64,000 nucleotides of DNA from Physella acuta (Eukaryota > Mollusca > Gastropoda > Physidae). The stretch covers positions 186,001 to 250,000 of the forward strand of contig NW_026731639.1 in assembly GCF_028476545.1 (NCBI RefSeq), read 5' to 3'. The notes under the pieces were generated by a model. It had not been told where the DNA came from, did not search any database, and saw nothing but the letters and a program-made list of their open reading frames with translations. Below are positions 11,998-26,240 of this stretch, one piece after another (position 1 is the stretch's first letter; each line of letters opens with the position of its first letter). The position numbers and the translations under genes were made by a program.

Positions 11998-12076
<79 letters not shown>
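11998..12076. repeat. (TA)n microsatellite
   Basis: About 39 TA units directly upstream of the Helitron start. Confidence 0.95.
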
Positions 12077-12079
<3 letters not shown>

Positions 12080-12103
12080 TATGTAGAATTATTTATATTT
12101 CTC

Positions 12104-13306
12104 TCTATGTATATATATAATGAAGTTTTGCTTGTTTGTTTGTGGGTTTGTTTATGTCCTCTATGCAGCACTACACCTTTCATCCTATGGCCATGCAACT
12201 TAAGTTAAGAATACCACTGGATATATTTCACAAGCACGGTGCCCCAGCAGGGCGCGAATCGATTCTATATATAGATCCCTATATAGGGTATATATACGTA
12301 AAAGTAGATTGCGGTTTAATCCCGTTCATCCGCTCGCCATAAAACTTCAGGGGAGGTTATTTTTTTTTATTTTAACAGGGCGGCGCTTCTGGAGGCTGCA
12401 ATTTTTCTCTACACAGTTTGTAAAAAACAAAACGGATGCTGTTTGACATCGTTTATCTGAGTGCCGTTAAACTTTCGAGAGTTAATGAAAACACTCACGA
12501 GAAGGTTTCTGCGAAAACAAAAATTAAAATTTATTATGGGCTTTTCCCTGGAGGGTGCGATTTTTGTTAATAAACGGCTTGGCGCCTGAAAATCCAGGGC
12601 GGCGATATTAAAACTGCATGGGGGCTAAGGTAAAAAAGCAACAACAGGCGCAGCCGCCGGCGCCCCGGATAATACGTAACCCGAAGCGCCCCGTGCTACC
12701 ATGTGAACACTATGACGCCTACGTTCGTGTTTTTTTTTTAAATTTATACACTAAAGACACGATGGGCAACAATAATTTTTGACTATATGGAATCAGGCGC
12801 GTCTGCCGGCTCCCCGGCAGGAAGCGATTTGGCTCCCTGAGATATCCTAAGGTTGTGTTAAAGAGCACTCTACAATATTGACCCTGTGGCACACGACATT
12901 CGATGACAATTCGTTTGACCCGGTGCGCTCCTGGCTTCGGGAGGAACACTATGAGTTTTAAAAGAGCGCCCTACAGTAGGGAAATTTTTTGTCTACTGCA
13001 CCACTGGCGTGTGGTCTAGCGCCCCTGTGTGGGTCCCTCATAAACACTATTGCGCCTACGTTCGTTTTAAAGAGTGCGATACATTATGGATACAATGGGC
13101 TACTGTGTGCGGTAGAATTTGCGCCTCAACAACAATGATGAAAGCAATATAACACCGGCTTTGATTACATTTAAATTGTTTAGATTTAGAAATCAATGTC
13201 AAGCGTAAAAAAATACGTGATTGCTAATGTAATTATGGAATCCTCTTAAAATATTGCGTCAGTCTGTCTTCTGAGACCGCAGCAACGCGCGGGACGGGTA
13301 CGCTGG
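12104..13306 (+). mobile_element. Non-autonomous Helitron
   Basis: The right end reads GGGACGGGTACGCTGG followed by T, fitting the Helitron 3' rule (CTRR, insertion before T). The left end is approximate, taken at TCTATGTATA just after the (TA)n tract. The 5' part has a GTTTGTTTGT run and CACTACACCTTTCATCC, matching the Helitron at 46005. The interior carries diverged monomers around GGCGCCCCGG...CGCCTACGTTCG...ATAGAC/ACTATGG...CTATAGTCG, also present in the tandem Helitrons at 33614-38212. It has no Rep/helicase gene and so depends on an autonomous relative. Confidence 0.7.
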
Positions 13307-14048
13307 TTTAATATATATTTCTTCTATATAAATAATTCTCTTCATGGATACCATAGAAAACACCAAGCTGTAAGCGCCCCTAGCAGCCCCCTCTCTTTCT
13401 CTCTATCCCTACCACCCCCATCCCTACATGGTCTGGTGAGCTGTGGTTCAAGCTAAATGTTTACAATCGTAGAGCCGGGTTTAGTGACAGCTATTAGGGG
13501 CAGATAATTTAGTTTGAAACGATTTTAAACTTAGTGGAGGTAACTCGGAGGGGGCTGCTTTCACGAGGAGGGGGGGGGGTAGGATTTTTGGGAAAGGAGG
13601 GTGGGGAGGGGGGGGGGTTATCGTCCTTAACGAGCTACTGATAGTGTTTTAAAGCAAATATTTTCAGTGGCAGCATTGTTACTGTCAAATTCACAAATTA
13701 TGAATTACTGAAAAGTAGAAAATGAAACAACAAAATAGCGGCGCATGATAGCGGCTCGTAAAATATAAAACACAATGTAAATACCTTTGTTATACCTACG
13801 GAAAATAATAATATGTAACATGGATTCCTGAAATTTTGCGCTGCTTTAATTTTTAACGTTGGGATCCTCCATCAACATCCATACTCTCCTTTAGTATGTT
13901 CAGGCTTTTTTTTTCATTTATGGGAAGGGATGATCGGAAAGTGTGACGACACATTTTTGCTTTCATCCGTTATTTCGGGCTTTAAAAGATTGCTTTTGGT
14001 ATTAATTCATTTATTAACTCAATGTTTATCGAGGTCAGTACATATTAT
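13307..14048. other. Non-coding stretch
   Basis: No gene seen. It contains poly-G runs near 13570 and 13610 and otherwise unique AT-rich DNA. Confidence 0.4.
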
Positions 14049-14728
14049 AATAAACCGGGAGTGATCTCCCCTAAACTTTCTCGAATATTCTAATATAACA
14101 CTACGGGGAATGGCAACTCGGGATATAGACATGATTTTTAATCCATTTTAAATACTTAAACTTTTTAAAATAGAATAAAACCTCGTAGAAAAAAGAATTG
14201 CACACCAAGTGAACGTCAAATAAAGATGTGCATAATAGTGCGCAACATTATTAGTACTTTATAAATTTACGTGCGTTTTTTGAGAAATCGGAAATAGCGT
14301 AAATTAGTACTTCCTGTCAACGGAAATTACTCAAAATTTGACAGAAGGTAGCGAATTAGATCTTTTACTTACATGTGAAATTTCATTTATCTATCTGCAA
14401 TAGTACTCAAGTTATAGGCTTTTGAAAAATTCAAAGTAGAAAAAGTACCACTTTCGGTTATCGGAAATCACTCAAAAGTTTATACGGATCTATGATTTTG
14501 ATAAAATACTTATATATGAAATTTCATCAACCTAGCTGTAACGGTACTCAAGTAATCGTGTTTACACACAGACACACGCAGACACAGACATACGGACAAG
14601 ATTGCAAAATTATGTTTTTCCGTATCAGTGAGGTGTAAAACGTCGAGATTTGTAAAAAATCTCGATTTTTTTTTTTTGCACGATTACAAGACTTTCTCTA
14701 TACTTCGTATATACGAGAAAGTAAAAAT
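14049..14728 (+). repeat. 680-bp unclassified interspersed repeat, copy 1
   Basis: Nearly the same sequence occurs inverted at 39911-40612. Shared landmarks run from AATAAACCGGGAGTGATC at the left to CGAGAAAGTAAAAAT at the right. The right end is a hairpin with arms ACTTTCTC and GAGAAAGT around TATA-rich sequence. Inside are two diverged copies of a unit of about 120 bp that includes GAAATTTCAT and TACTCAAGT, and a short CACAGACACA tract. No coding potential is seen. The class is unknown; ends with no terminal inverted repeat leave Helitron-like or other rolling-circle origins open. Confidence 0.75.
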
Positions 14729-15117
14729 GCAGTTTCAGGGGAACGGCGGAGGTTGTTATGTGTTGAGGTGTAGTGTTTTTAAAGAGAGTGGTGGGGGGGG
14801 GAGCGAAGATCTGGCTTTTTGTGAAAATTTGTTACAATTAGAGAAGGGGGGTTTGGTGCAAAATGGTCTGAAGAGTGAGTCGTGGTTAATGGGTGACCAC
14901 TTTATGATTGTATATTGACGTCACCATCATTTTGGGCGGTGGCTTTATGTGACGATATGTAACGAGAAAAAAGAGGGTTGAGTTAATGGCGTAGCATTTA
15001 TTTTGCATTTTTTAAGGATACAAATAACAAAAACACTGCTTATTTTGTTTTACATGTGTGACGACATTGTGTTAACCAAATGTATTGAATAGTAGGACTT
15101 ACAGATTATTAGTTCTC
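14729..15117. other. Non-coding spacer
   Basis: A 96-codon open frame ends here, but it starts inside the neighbouring repeat and is G-run-rich. I see no real gene. Confidence 0.4.
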
Positions 15118-15872
15118 TCCCCCCCCCCTGAAGAAATTACCCCCTGTCATTTACCCCCCGCCAAGGAGGACATCTCCCCCCCCCCCCCCCCCCCACGCAC
15201 ACACCTCTTAAGGTACAGCTGGGGTTAGGGTTATGGTTAGGGTTACGGCTAGGGTTAGGGTTTGGGTTAGCGTTAGGGCTAGGGTTAGAGTTAGGGTTAG
15301 CGTTCTGGCTAAGGTTAAGATTATGGTTAGGGTTACGGCTAGGGTTAGGATTAGGGTTAGCGTTAGGGCTAGGGTTAGAGTTTGGGCTAGGGCTAGCGTT
15401 TGTGCTAAGGTTAGGGTTATGGTTAGCGTTAGAGTTAGGGCTAGGGTTAGAGTTAGGGCTAGAGTTAGGGTTAGCGTTCGGGCTAAGGTTAGGGTTAACG
15501 TTAGGGCTAAGGTTAGGGCTAGGGTTAGATTCAGAATTAGAGTTAGTGTTATGGTCAGGGTTAGGATTAAGGCTAGGATTAGGGTTAGTGTTATGGTCAA
15601 GGTTAGGCTGAAACCTAAGTCTAGAGTTGGTTTTGGTTATGTGTTAAGTTTTAGGCTGAGGTGAATGCTTAGGGTTTGGTCATTTTTTTATCGATTAGGA
15701 TTAAGGAAATACATAGGTATAGAGTTTGAGTAAGGATCATAACTTGAGGCCGGGGGGGGGGGGATTCTCCAGGGGGGTTATTGACAAGGGGTAATTGCCC
15801 CGGGGGGTAAATACGGGAGGGGGGGTCTCCTCCGGGGGGGGGGGGGGGTAATTGACGGGGTGGGGGTAATGT
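15118..15872. repeat. Telomere-like array flanked by inverted C/G-rich arms
   Basis: Bases 15211-15610 are about 65 six-base units of TTAGGG and variants (CTAGGG, TTAGCG, TTATGG). The left arm (15118-15194) is C-rich with ATTACCCCCTGTCATTTACC. The right arm (15757-15872) is G-rich with GGGGGGTAAAT and GGTAATTGACGGGG, which is the same sequence inverted. The whole looks like an interstitial telomere-like block inside a foldback-type element. The open frames on both strands are products of the six-base period. Confidence 0.75.
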
Positions 15873-16204
15873 CATGTAGCCAGGTCCACTATTAGAAAGC
15901 CAAGATTCCAAACTGTGTAGCCTTATGTATGTAGGTAATCTAATCTCATACAAGTTCTTGAAAGCAACATCAAAGACGAGAAATAAAAAGAGCCATCGTT
16001 GTCGGCTTATTTAACAGGGAAGTCTTAGTCTAAATCAATCCACGACAATGTCTTTAAGACAATAAACCTTAACTTTGCTTGAAATAACAATATCGTTCTT
16101 CATTCAGTCAAACTCAACATTATGGCTTCACTGAACTTTGTCATTGAAATGCATGTGTAGTTTGAAATGTGTGTCTGTTAAAATTGTACAGTTGATACCG
16201 AATA
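15873..16204. other. Non-coding spacer
   Basis: Unique AT-rich DNA without a visible gene. Confidence 0.4.
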
Positions 16205-16392
16205 TATCCAGCCTTTTTCTTCTTCGTTCAGCTGCTTTTCTTTCTGGATTTCTTTTCTTATCTTTTGACAATCCAAGAACAAGTGTTGTATCCCCAAGAT
16301 AGGTTGCTATCCCCAACTATAGAGCCTCATCTACACGGGAGATTGAACTCAGGACTTCTCGGTTTAGCAACCACGAACTTTACCAGTTCTTG
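16205..16392 (-). mobile_element. tRNA-derived SINE
   Basis: Read on the minus strand it starts near GTGGTTGCTAAACCGAG, has a Pol III B-box-like stretch GAGTTCAATCTCC, then TAGATGAGGCTC, and ends with GAACGAAGAAGAAAAAGG. The B-box region, TAGATGAG-CTC and the GAACGAAGAAGAA tail are shared with 24286-24588. The 62-codon open frame across it is an accident of the SINE body. Confidence 0.65.
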
Positions 16393-17034
16393 ATTTTGGT
16401 ATTGGCGTGTCAGTTTTCTTCTTTATTTAGTCGACATCTAAAGTTAAACAAAAACAGTTGCCTACCTCAGCAAAAATCAATGTAGGCCAATTATGGCCAG
16501 TGTAGCAATTAGCAACACCAAAGTTGATTTGAATTCCATGCAACACTCATTCCATACTTCTCTAGTGTGGAGGTCTTGCTTATTAATATTATCCTGTTTG
16601 TTTGATACTTTTCTTTAACTTAATAATATTAACCATAGACACTTTTTGCCTGGAGTACAAACTGGGTCACAGTATTCTCTGGTAAACAATTAAGTTCTTT
16701 TCCAAATATATGCTCAGCTAATAGAAACAGCATTCCTAGATTATTTTATTTTATTTTTTTTTAAAGGGCTTCAGCTGTTTTAATGTCAACTTGTGCTGGG
16801 AATACTATAACTACATACAACCCTTTTCAGCTTTCAATCACTTGCATCTTATGTACAAAGTATGAAAACCAAAAACATCAAATTTTGAGAAATAATTTAT
16901 TTATGAAACAATTGCATATAATTATAAAGCCAAACATTAATATATCAAGATTATTGCAATTATAACCATTTGCAGATTCTTGTTTAACTATGGTAGATGG
17001 AAGTATTAGTTGCCTTTTACATCACTTTTCACTT
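16393..17034. other. Non-coding stretch
   Basis: AT-rich. No protein gene is seen. On the minus strand this would be the last exon and downstream flank of the candidate transcript described next. Confidence 0.35.
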
Positions 17035-17483
17035 CCTGAAACAAAACAAAATGATTTTCTTAATCATCCATCTGAAATAATAAAATTAGCACAAAAAAAA
17101 ATCTTTAGTTTAAATTAGTTTAATACATCAAAACAAAACAAGAAAAAAGTGATTGAATGAGATGAATCATGGCATAGATATTTATAAAATTTTGCTTTAG
17201 TGATAAAGGGGGAAAAATTTAAGTTATTTTAAGTGAAACATAAGCTAGAGAAATAAACTATTAGGCCTAATTTAAATAATTTAATTCCTTTCTCCCAAAA
17301 CACTACATGTATCCTTAAAAAAAGAAAACTTAAAATTTATCAATATTTACCTTGTGTATAAACTCTTCTGTACATCTACTGTATCAGCTTGACGCTCATT
17401 AGGTATGCCTAGTTCCTGTTGAGCAGTTAAGACAGATTAAGTAAATAATTCAAATTTGTAAGACAAACCACTAAATGATACTG

Positions 17484-17543
<60 letters not shown>

Positions 17544-18158
17544 TTCCTGCAAATCAGCATATTTTGCAAAACAAATATTTAAAAAAATACATAATGATAT
17601 TGTATCAATCATCACCACTGACTTGGTTTTACTAGGTAAAATATTTTTTTAAATACAATATTTATAGAAATAAAAATCTATCTCAATCAACATGTTCAAA
17701 ATAAACCAAAGCAAACTTGTGATAACTTACCTGATTAATGTTTGAGAGGATTCACCCAGTTCTCGCCACTGAAGCAGATTAGATGCATGTGTTATTACAC
17801 TTGTGATATACTGATTGCCATTTTGTGTACTTTTAGTCCTGGAGATCTATGTTGTAGGCATAGACTGTTAAACCTGGATAGTAATATTATAGAAGTAAAT
17901 TATATCTAGTATAATATAAATATTTTAAAATATAAATGACACTAAATTATATTTATCATTATTGGAAATAAAAATGGTACAATTAAGTTATAAAAAAACA
18001 AATAATAAAATTTAAAGCAGCTTATTAATAATTGTCATACCTTTTCCTACTTTTATGTCAAATGTAAGAGGTAATAGAGAAAGAACATCTTGTGTCATTT
18101 AGTATGCTGTAGTCTTATTACTGGTAAAAATCAAATCTTCCCTTTTTTTTGGATGAAC
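17035..18158 (-). other. Candidate spliced non-coding transcript
   Basis: Four minus-strand segments are bounded by good splice consensus. Segment 18158-18041 runs from acceptor TTTTACAG to donor AAAAG|GTATGA. Segment about 17875-17731 ends at donor ATCAG|GTAAGT. Segment 17415-17351 (65 bp) runs from acceptor CTCAACAG to donor ACAAG|GTAAAT. Segment 17035 onward follows acceptor TTTGTTTCAG. Only the 65-bp segment is open, in one frame (21 codons), and joining to its neighbours meets stops on both sides. If real this is a non-coding RNA, a 5' UTR or a decayed gene. Confidence 0.3.
17485..17541. repeat. (TA)n microsatellite
   Basis: About 28 TA units. It would lie in an intron of the candidate minus-strand transcript. 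Confidence 0.93.
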
Positions 18159-20600
18159 CTGTAAAAGAGAAATTACAACATGGATAAACACAATGAATAT
18201 CATATCTAATCCTCAACTAGTTATCACCCCAATCCTAACCTCATTTTTTAAAACCAATTTCTAAATATGTTTTCAGAACAAATGTATGTTAAGTCTACCT
18301 ATTTTAATGTTCAGAATACTAATATTTATCAAAACTACCTCCAGTTGAAATTCAAGATACCTTTATAAAAAGTTATTATGACTTTAACTTTGTGTAGTTG
18401 TTATTTAGGCTATTTGTTTAATTTATATTATTTAAATTAATATTTCATGCCTTGTTTTAAAAAGATCTACAAGTCTACTTTTGATTTTATGGTATAATCT
18501 GATAAAAATTAGGCTGCTACATCTGAAAACTAAGGTCAATGCAAAGACTTCCAAATTAACGATAAGTAGGCTTGTATAGATATTGTGTATAATTACTAGC
18601 CCAATAGTATTACTCTACGACCAATGTATAGGACTTAATGTATCAGACCTAATTCCTACAATTAGGCCTACTAATTATTAAATAATTAATAGATCTAACA
18701 GTAGGATAATTACAATTATGGGCCTTAGCTGACATAGAGAGCTGAATACTTAACTAAACATTTTTAAAAATTATAGTAAGCTAAGTGAGTTGAATTATTT
18801 TATTTAGATAGGCCTAGGCTATAATATACTCTATAGCAGTCTATAGTGATAGTCGCAGAGTAGCGTATATCATAATAATTTCAAATTAAATCTATAAGCA
18901 ACAATAAGCCTCTGCCTTGTTGCCTAATTAAAAACTAAAGCCTATTAAGCCTTTTCCTAATAAGCCTTTGGCCTAATTTAAATAACAGCCTATAGGCCCT
19001 ATAATAATATATAAATAGGCTAAACTACTTGTAAGACCTAATAGACTAATGACTAAGAGAGTGCTAGGCCCCTTTCCGATATTATATAATAATTGCTTGA
19101 TCGATATCATAATATCTAACACTGATTACATTAATTTACATAAGGCTATACCATCTTAACTATGACTAATACTTTTTCTACTAATAAAATAGGCTATCTT
19201 TAGTTTAAACTTAGGCCTAATAGTAATTTTAGTAATTATAATTAAGTAGGCCATTTTATGACATTTATGAAATTTTTAGTAGATGGCCGAGCCTTAAATT
19301 TAAATACTAAAATAGATTTAGCATACTATGCCTATTGTTGGTCTAATTAATAATTTATTTTTCATTTAGAATTTTAGATCTCCAAAAGATAGGCCTAGGT
19401 CCTAAATAAATTATTTTTATTTTATTGAGCCCGCCTTAATGTATAAGATGTGATCTGTTTTTTTTAATAAAAATAACCCTACACAATACTAGTGATTTAA
19501 CTAATATCTAGTACTACTTTAGGCCTATTTAATTATTTATTAGTAGGCTGAATAAAATCTAAAGCTATAAGGCCTACTTTATTACTATATTTGCCTATTA
19601 TTCTATAATTAATTTATGTTTTCTTTCAATACATAGATCTAGTAGATCCTGTGGTACCTCAACATTCTAGTGCCTCGACATACCAGATTTTTTAAATACG
19701 AGCAGTTGAGCGAGTAATATTTCGCTTTGAGTTACGCGCAAAATTTGAGATACCATATTTCACAGTTCATGTAAAAGAAATACCCCCAAAAAGATGCAAA
19801 TGATTATTTATCGCAGCTATTTAATTATAATAATAAGCGTCTTACTCATATTTGCAGCATTATGAAAGGGAGAAAGAAATAAACTTCCTAAACAAGGTTT
19901 ATTTTAAGCTACCAGCACATGAAAGTGACTTAAATTAAGCATGGCAAAAAAGAAGAGAAAAGCTGTCACGAAAATTAAGCTAACGTAATAATTTTATTTA
20001 GTATTTATTTAGGCCTTACGTTTAAGTCTTAAGTGCAACAATGCTCAGTGAATTTTAGCCATTAATGGCATTAAGTTTAGGAATGATGTGTACTTGTGTA
20101 GCTTTAACTTTAGTATATTTTTAGACCTAAGCCTAATCTTATAGTGACAGTCTTATAGATATATATAGATTATTATAGATCTACAAACAATTTGAAATAG
20201 AAGAGATTTAAAATTGAGTAGATCTAGATCCTAAATGCTAAAGGACAGCTATGCCACAGAAATAATTATCTTTCTATCTAGTCAATCTAGACTAGATCTA
20301 GCTAGTGCCGTGCTACTGAAAAATTACTAGATTTTCTAGATCTAGATTCTATCATTTACTTAATTACTTTCGACGCACTAGGCATACTTTTAACTTTTTC
20401 TCTCTAGTCAATAATGTAGATTTCTAGATCTAAATGTAAATCCTGATCTTGTAGATTTGATTTACGTAGGTTTTACATCAGTGTAAATCGTTGATCAAGT
20501 AGATCTAGTCTAGATCTGGACTAGAATCTAGCTCTCGTCAAAACAAAATGGCTGGAATATTAGCTTCAAAACACCTACAGTTTATGCTTTCCTAATTGTG
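18159..20600. other. AT-rich non-coding DNA with TAGGCCTA and TCTAGATCTA words
   Basis: 2.4 kb with no gene or defined mobile element. TAGGCCTA/AGGCCTAA occurs many times (18640-19580) and CTAGATCTAGA-type palindromes cluster at 20160-20530. These short palindromic words are over-represented in parts of the window (also 44800-45900, 47280-47500, 49440-50410, 54600-55260) and look like a genome-wide compositional signature. Confidence 0.5.
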
Positions 20601-20735
20601 GAGAGCATGTTTAATTATTGTTTTATTTTCAACGACAGTGTTGACTGAGAAACCACCAAAGGGTTTTATTCTCAGCGACACAGTCGGAGAGAGGCTCAAC
20701 GATTCTGTCGTTGAGATGATCCGCATGGGGTGGCC
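20601..20735. repeat. CTCAACGA / TCGTTGAG interspersed repeat
   Basis: Contains GGGTTTTATTCTCAGCGACA and then GGCTCAACGATTCTGTCGTTGAG. Related sequence occurs at 10735-10835 and 41690-41835 (TTTTATTCTCAACGACAC, AAAGAGGCTCGACTATT-TGTCGTTG). It is an unclassified dispersed repeat whose core is a short inverted repeat. Confidence 0.5.
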
Positions 20736-20778
20736 ATACAAACTATCATAGCTTTTTGTGCAACTACGACACTTGATA

Positions 20779-20969
20779 CAGAGGCGTAGCGATGGGGGGC
20801 AGGGGGTACATATGTCCCCGGGCGCCGACCTTAGGGGGCGCCAAAATGGGTTGTAAAAACAAATTAAAATGTGATTTAGCTGCATTTTTGCATTATAAAT
20901 AGTTTGAGGGGGTGCACATTGAAAATTTGCTCCCGAGGAGGGCGCCAAATTGAAAGTTTGTTCCCTCTG
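20779..20969. mobile_element. hAT-type MITE with 8-bp TSD
   Basis: Begins CAGAGGCGTAGCGATGGG and ends CCCTCTG. The 8-bp ACTTGATA flanks it on both sides (20771-20778 and 20970-20977). An 8-bp duplication and CAG...CTG ends are typical of the hAT superfamily. The right inverted repeat is shortened. Interior strings such as GTCCCCGGGCGCCGACCTTA recur in the copy at 29509. Confidence 0.85.
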
Positions 20970-20977
20970 ACTTGATA

Positions 20978-23457
<2,480 letters not shown>

Positions 23458-23848
23458 GAATTGTGGATGTTTACAGCAATCATTTTCTTCATCCACAGCG
23501 CACGAGGCATCAACAAGTGTGCGCCATAATGTTAGGCCTCTCTCCTTCAACACTTTCTCCATTGATATTCTCCACATTTCTTTTGGCCGTCCTCGTTTTC
23601 TCTTGCCCTGTGGTGTCTATCAGAGAGCTGTCTTAGCCAACCTCTGCACTCATTCGTATCACATCTTCATCTTCTGTGTCTGATAACTACTGTTAATAGT
23701 TGAATAAGTCTTCTTTTTAACTCCACTTTGAGATGCCATTAAGCCAGAAGATTCTCAATATTTGTCGTACGCACTTGTTCTGAAAAGCTTCGAGTACCAT
23801 CTCGACTGCTTTTGTGATTCTCCAACATTCCCAGCCAAACATGGGTAC
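23458..23848 (-). mobile_element. LINE tail (C-terminal part of a reverse transcriptase ORF)
   Basis: Minus-strand translation gives two blocks typical of the C-terminal region of RTE/Jockey-like non-LTR retrotransposons. At about 23848-23738 it reads MFGWECWRITKAVEMVLEAF and continues KCVRQILRIFW. At about 23617-23458 it reads GKRKRGRPKEMWRISMEKV followed by LKERGLTLWR. Between them the frame is broken by stops and shifts, and the polymerase core (FADD-type box) is absent. This is therefore a 5'-truncated, decayed copy, and the plus-strand open frame over it is a shadow. Confidence 0.8.
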
Positions 23849-24285
23849 ACATTTCTTTTAAATAAACCACAAATTTTAAAAACTAATGTATTTTAATGGA
23901 ATAAAACATAAAACGGCAGTTGAAATAATTGTGAATATTTGTGTATAACTGAATAAGTTAACAAATTGACAAGACATTAAACTTGGAGCTGAAGCTAGCG
24001 GCCGTATGATTCGGTGAGACTTGTGTCCTTTAGAATGCATACAACGCACTGGGTCACATCTTTAAACAATCATTTGGCGGGCAGCTCGCCCAGATCTCCG
24101 TGGGGAGGGGGAGCCACCGAATATATTGCCCTGATAATTTCATAATTTATTTAAAATCTTATGCAACAACCCCTGTCTATTACATCGGTTCATTTGAGGA
24201 TGGAGGGGGGGGGGGGATCAGCCCTAGCTATTGTGTTGGTCCCTTAGAGAGATGGGGTGGGGGTGTGTAAAATCAACCCCTCTGT
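23849..24285. other. Non-coding spacer
   Basis: No gene. A G run occurs near 24204-24217. Confidence 0.4.
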
Positions 24286-24588
24286 GGACGGCGTGGTCAG
24301 ACAGGAAAGCTTAAGATTGTTAATCCCAAACGTCCCGAGTTCAGATCTCCGGGTAGATGAGACTCGTTAGCTGAGGTCAGTAACCTATACAAGCGAGAAA
24401 ACTCATGCTGGTTGTAGTTTGTAGTTTGTAGTGTGTTCGTGGATGGACAAAGGCTACGGAACCACAACCAAAAACAAGAGCAGGCTGATGTCAACAGGAC
24501 ATATGGCGCATAAATTGTTGACACACGATTTACTTAGTGTGTTGGATTCCCTCAAGTGTCACAGTTAAGAACGAAGAAGAAGAAGAAT
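24286..24588 (+). mobile_element. tRNA-derived SINE
   Basis: About 300 bp. A 5' tRNA-like head (GGACGGCGTGGTCAGACAGG, then B-box-like CGAGTTCAGATCTCC and TAGATGAGACTCG) is followed by an unrelated body and a tail AAGAACGAAGAAGAAGAA. Head and tail match the inverted copy at 16205-16392. No clear flanking duplication is seen. Confidence 0.7.
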
Positions 24589-24868
24589 CTAGATCGGTTG
24601 TATCGGTCCCGTTAATGGGGTGGGGGGGGGGGTGGGTAGTGTATAATAATTAAACATATTTTATGTGAATAAAAAGGCTATTGGATCATCCAATGACCCA
24701 GGCACTTGAAGGGGGGGGGGGTCGAATTTTGTTACGTGGGGAAGAGACAGTGAAGTTATATAATTTAATTTTTTTCTCCGTAATCTAATAAATAACAATC
24801 AAACCTGCAATATTTATATGTGGTTCCTTGTGGTCTGGATCTAGACACCTGCCATACGTACATGGGAC

Positions 24869-25028
24869 CAAAGGCGTAGCTACCCTTCCCGGCGCCCAGG
24901 GACAAACTTTTGATTTGCACCCCCCCCCCCTTCAAGATTTCGATTTGCACCCTCCCCCCTCAAACTTTTGATTTGCAACCCCCCCCCTCCTCAATATGCC
25001 CCCCCCCCCACCCCTCGCTACGCCTCTG
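24869..25028. mobile_element. hAT-type MITE with 8-bp TSD
   Basis: Terminal inverted repeats are CAAAGGCGTAGCTA and CGCTACGCCTCTG. CATGGGAC flanks both sides (24861-24868 and 25029-25036). The interior is TTTTGATTTGCACCCCC-type repeats with poly-C runs. Same family as 20779, 29509 and 47864. A G run lies upstream at about 24711. Confidence 0.88.
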
Positions 25029-25036
25029 CATGGGAC

Positions 25037-26114
25037 TTCTTATGCTCAGTACTTAACCTATCAGCAGTATGTATATGCCCCCCCCCCAGGGGGACAGTAA
25101 GTAAGACGATGAAATGCGGACCCTCTACCCCCGGGCCGTCAAGTTAACCCCCTGTAACGTTAAACCTGTTTCCTCGACTTCTATTACTCAAACTAAATTA
25201 TGAAGTTCCCCGGGAACCCTATAAAGTTGCCCCCAACCTCCATGAAACACAATTATGAGCGCTACCCTATACATAGCTAGAAAAAAAATTAACTCTTCCC
25301 GTGCTGAAAAAAAAAATCTTATCCACTCATGTTTTCAACAACTAGACGACTTGATTTTGTTCAGTATTTGCTGTGTTCATTGAACGGAAAACTTGATTAA
25401 TTTTTTTTTTCAAAAATATTGACGATTTTAAACACAAGATTGAAACATATAGCATGTAGGGAACAAAACTATTCGGTATTTTCTTTTTAAAAAACACAAA
25501 GTAACTTTGTTAAGCACATGATTATTTTTGTTGCCTTGATTTAATTTTTGACAAGTTCAATGACCCGCGATCATGTATTCACAATTAAATGATAGTTGTT
25601 CGGAAATTCCAAAGTTATTTTGATCTTAAGATTTAAAACCGTAACAATGAAGAGTTGTTTTTTCGCACTGGTTTCACCTTTACCATTTTTTGTTTTTTTT
25701 ATCTAACCTAATTTGACGTGAGAATATCAGGATGCGTGCCTTTAACTGTAGGTTACTATAGTAGCACGTAAACAAACCTCAGCTCACTCTCTCTTCCATC
25801 CTATTCTTGGACCAGAAATAAATGGAGTTAAATCCCATCTCAGGTTGTAAGGACTTGTCTTTTTTTTTCTTTACTCGAAACCTTCTTCTGTTGAATGAAA
25901 GCAGACGTTAAGCTTGCATTGTAAGTCGAAACTATTCAGAAAAAAAAAACAGGAACTTGTTTATTTTTGTTACAAGTTTTTTTTTTAAACTCGTTTATTT
26001 GCTCAGGTTTTGTTGATTTTTTTTACCGCATTGTCGACCATGTTTACCTGCTCCAGAGGTTAATGACACTTTAAATCATGATCCGTGGCGTTTTTTTTTG
26101 TTGCGATATACCTT
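25037..26114. other. Non-coding stretch
   Basis: No gene seen. Bases 25079-25240 are C-rich with GTTAACCCCCTGTAACG and AAGTTCCCCGGG and resemble the C-rich arms at 15118. Poly-T and poly-A runs are common afterwards. Confidence 0.4.
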
Positions 26115-26240
26115 CCTCACGTGGCTGGGCAACATGCTGACCACTGACCACATCAGGACACATCTTCCCTTCATATGCCGAGGTCAAGAACCATTTTATG
26201 AACTCTTCTTCATCTGCCCAATGGATAACTAGGCCTAAAG
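26115..26240 (+). mobile_element. SINE-like conserved-domain fragment
   Basis: Contains GTGGCTGGGCAACATG, CTTCCCTTCATATGCCGAGG and ATGAACTCTTCTTCATCTGC, aligned by eye with 29060-29180. The pattern resembles the shared central domain of many metazoan SINEs (Nin/V-type), which is a family-level inference. Confidence 0.45.

Noticed and set aside
15208-15664. 143- and 130-codon frames of Val/Arg and Leu/Thr repeats
   Set aside because: Six-base telomere-like repeat translation.
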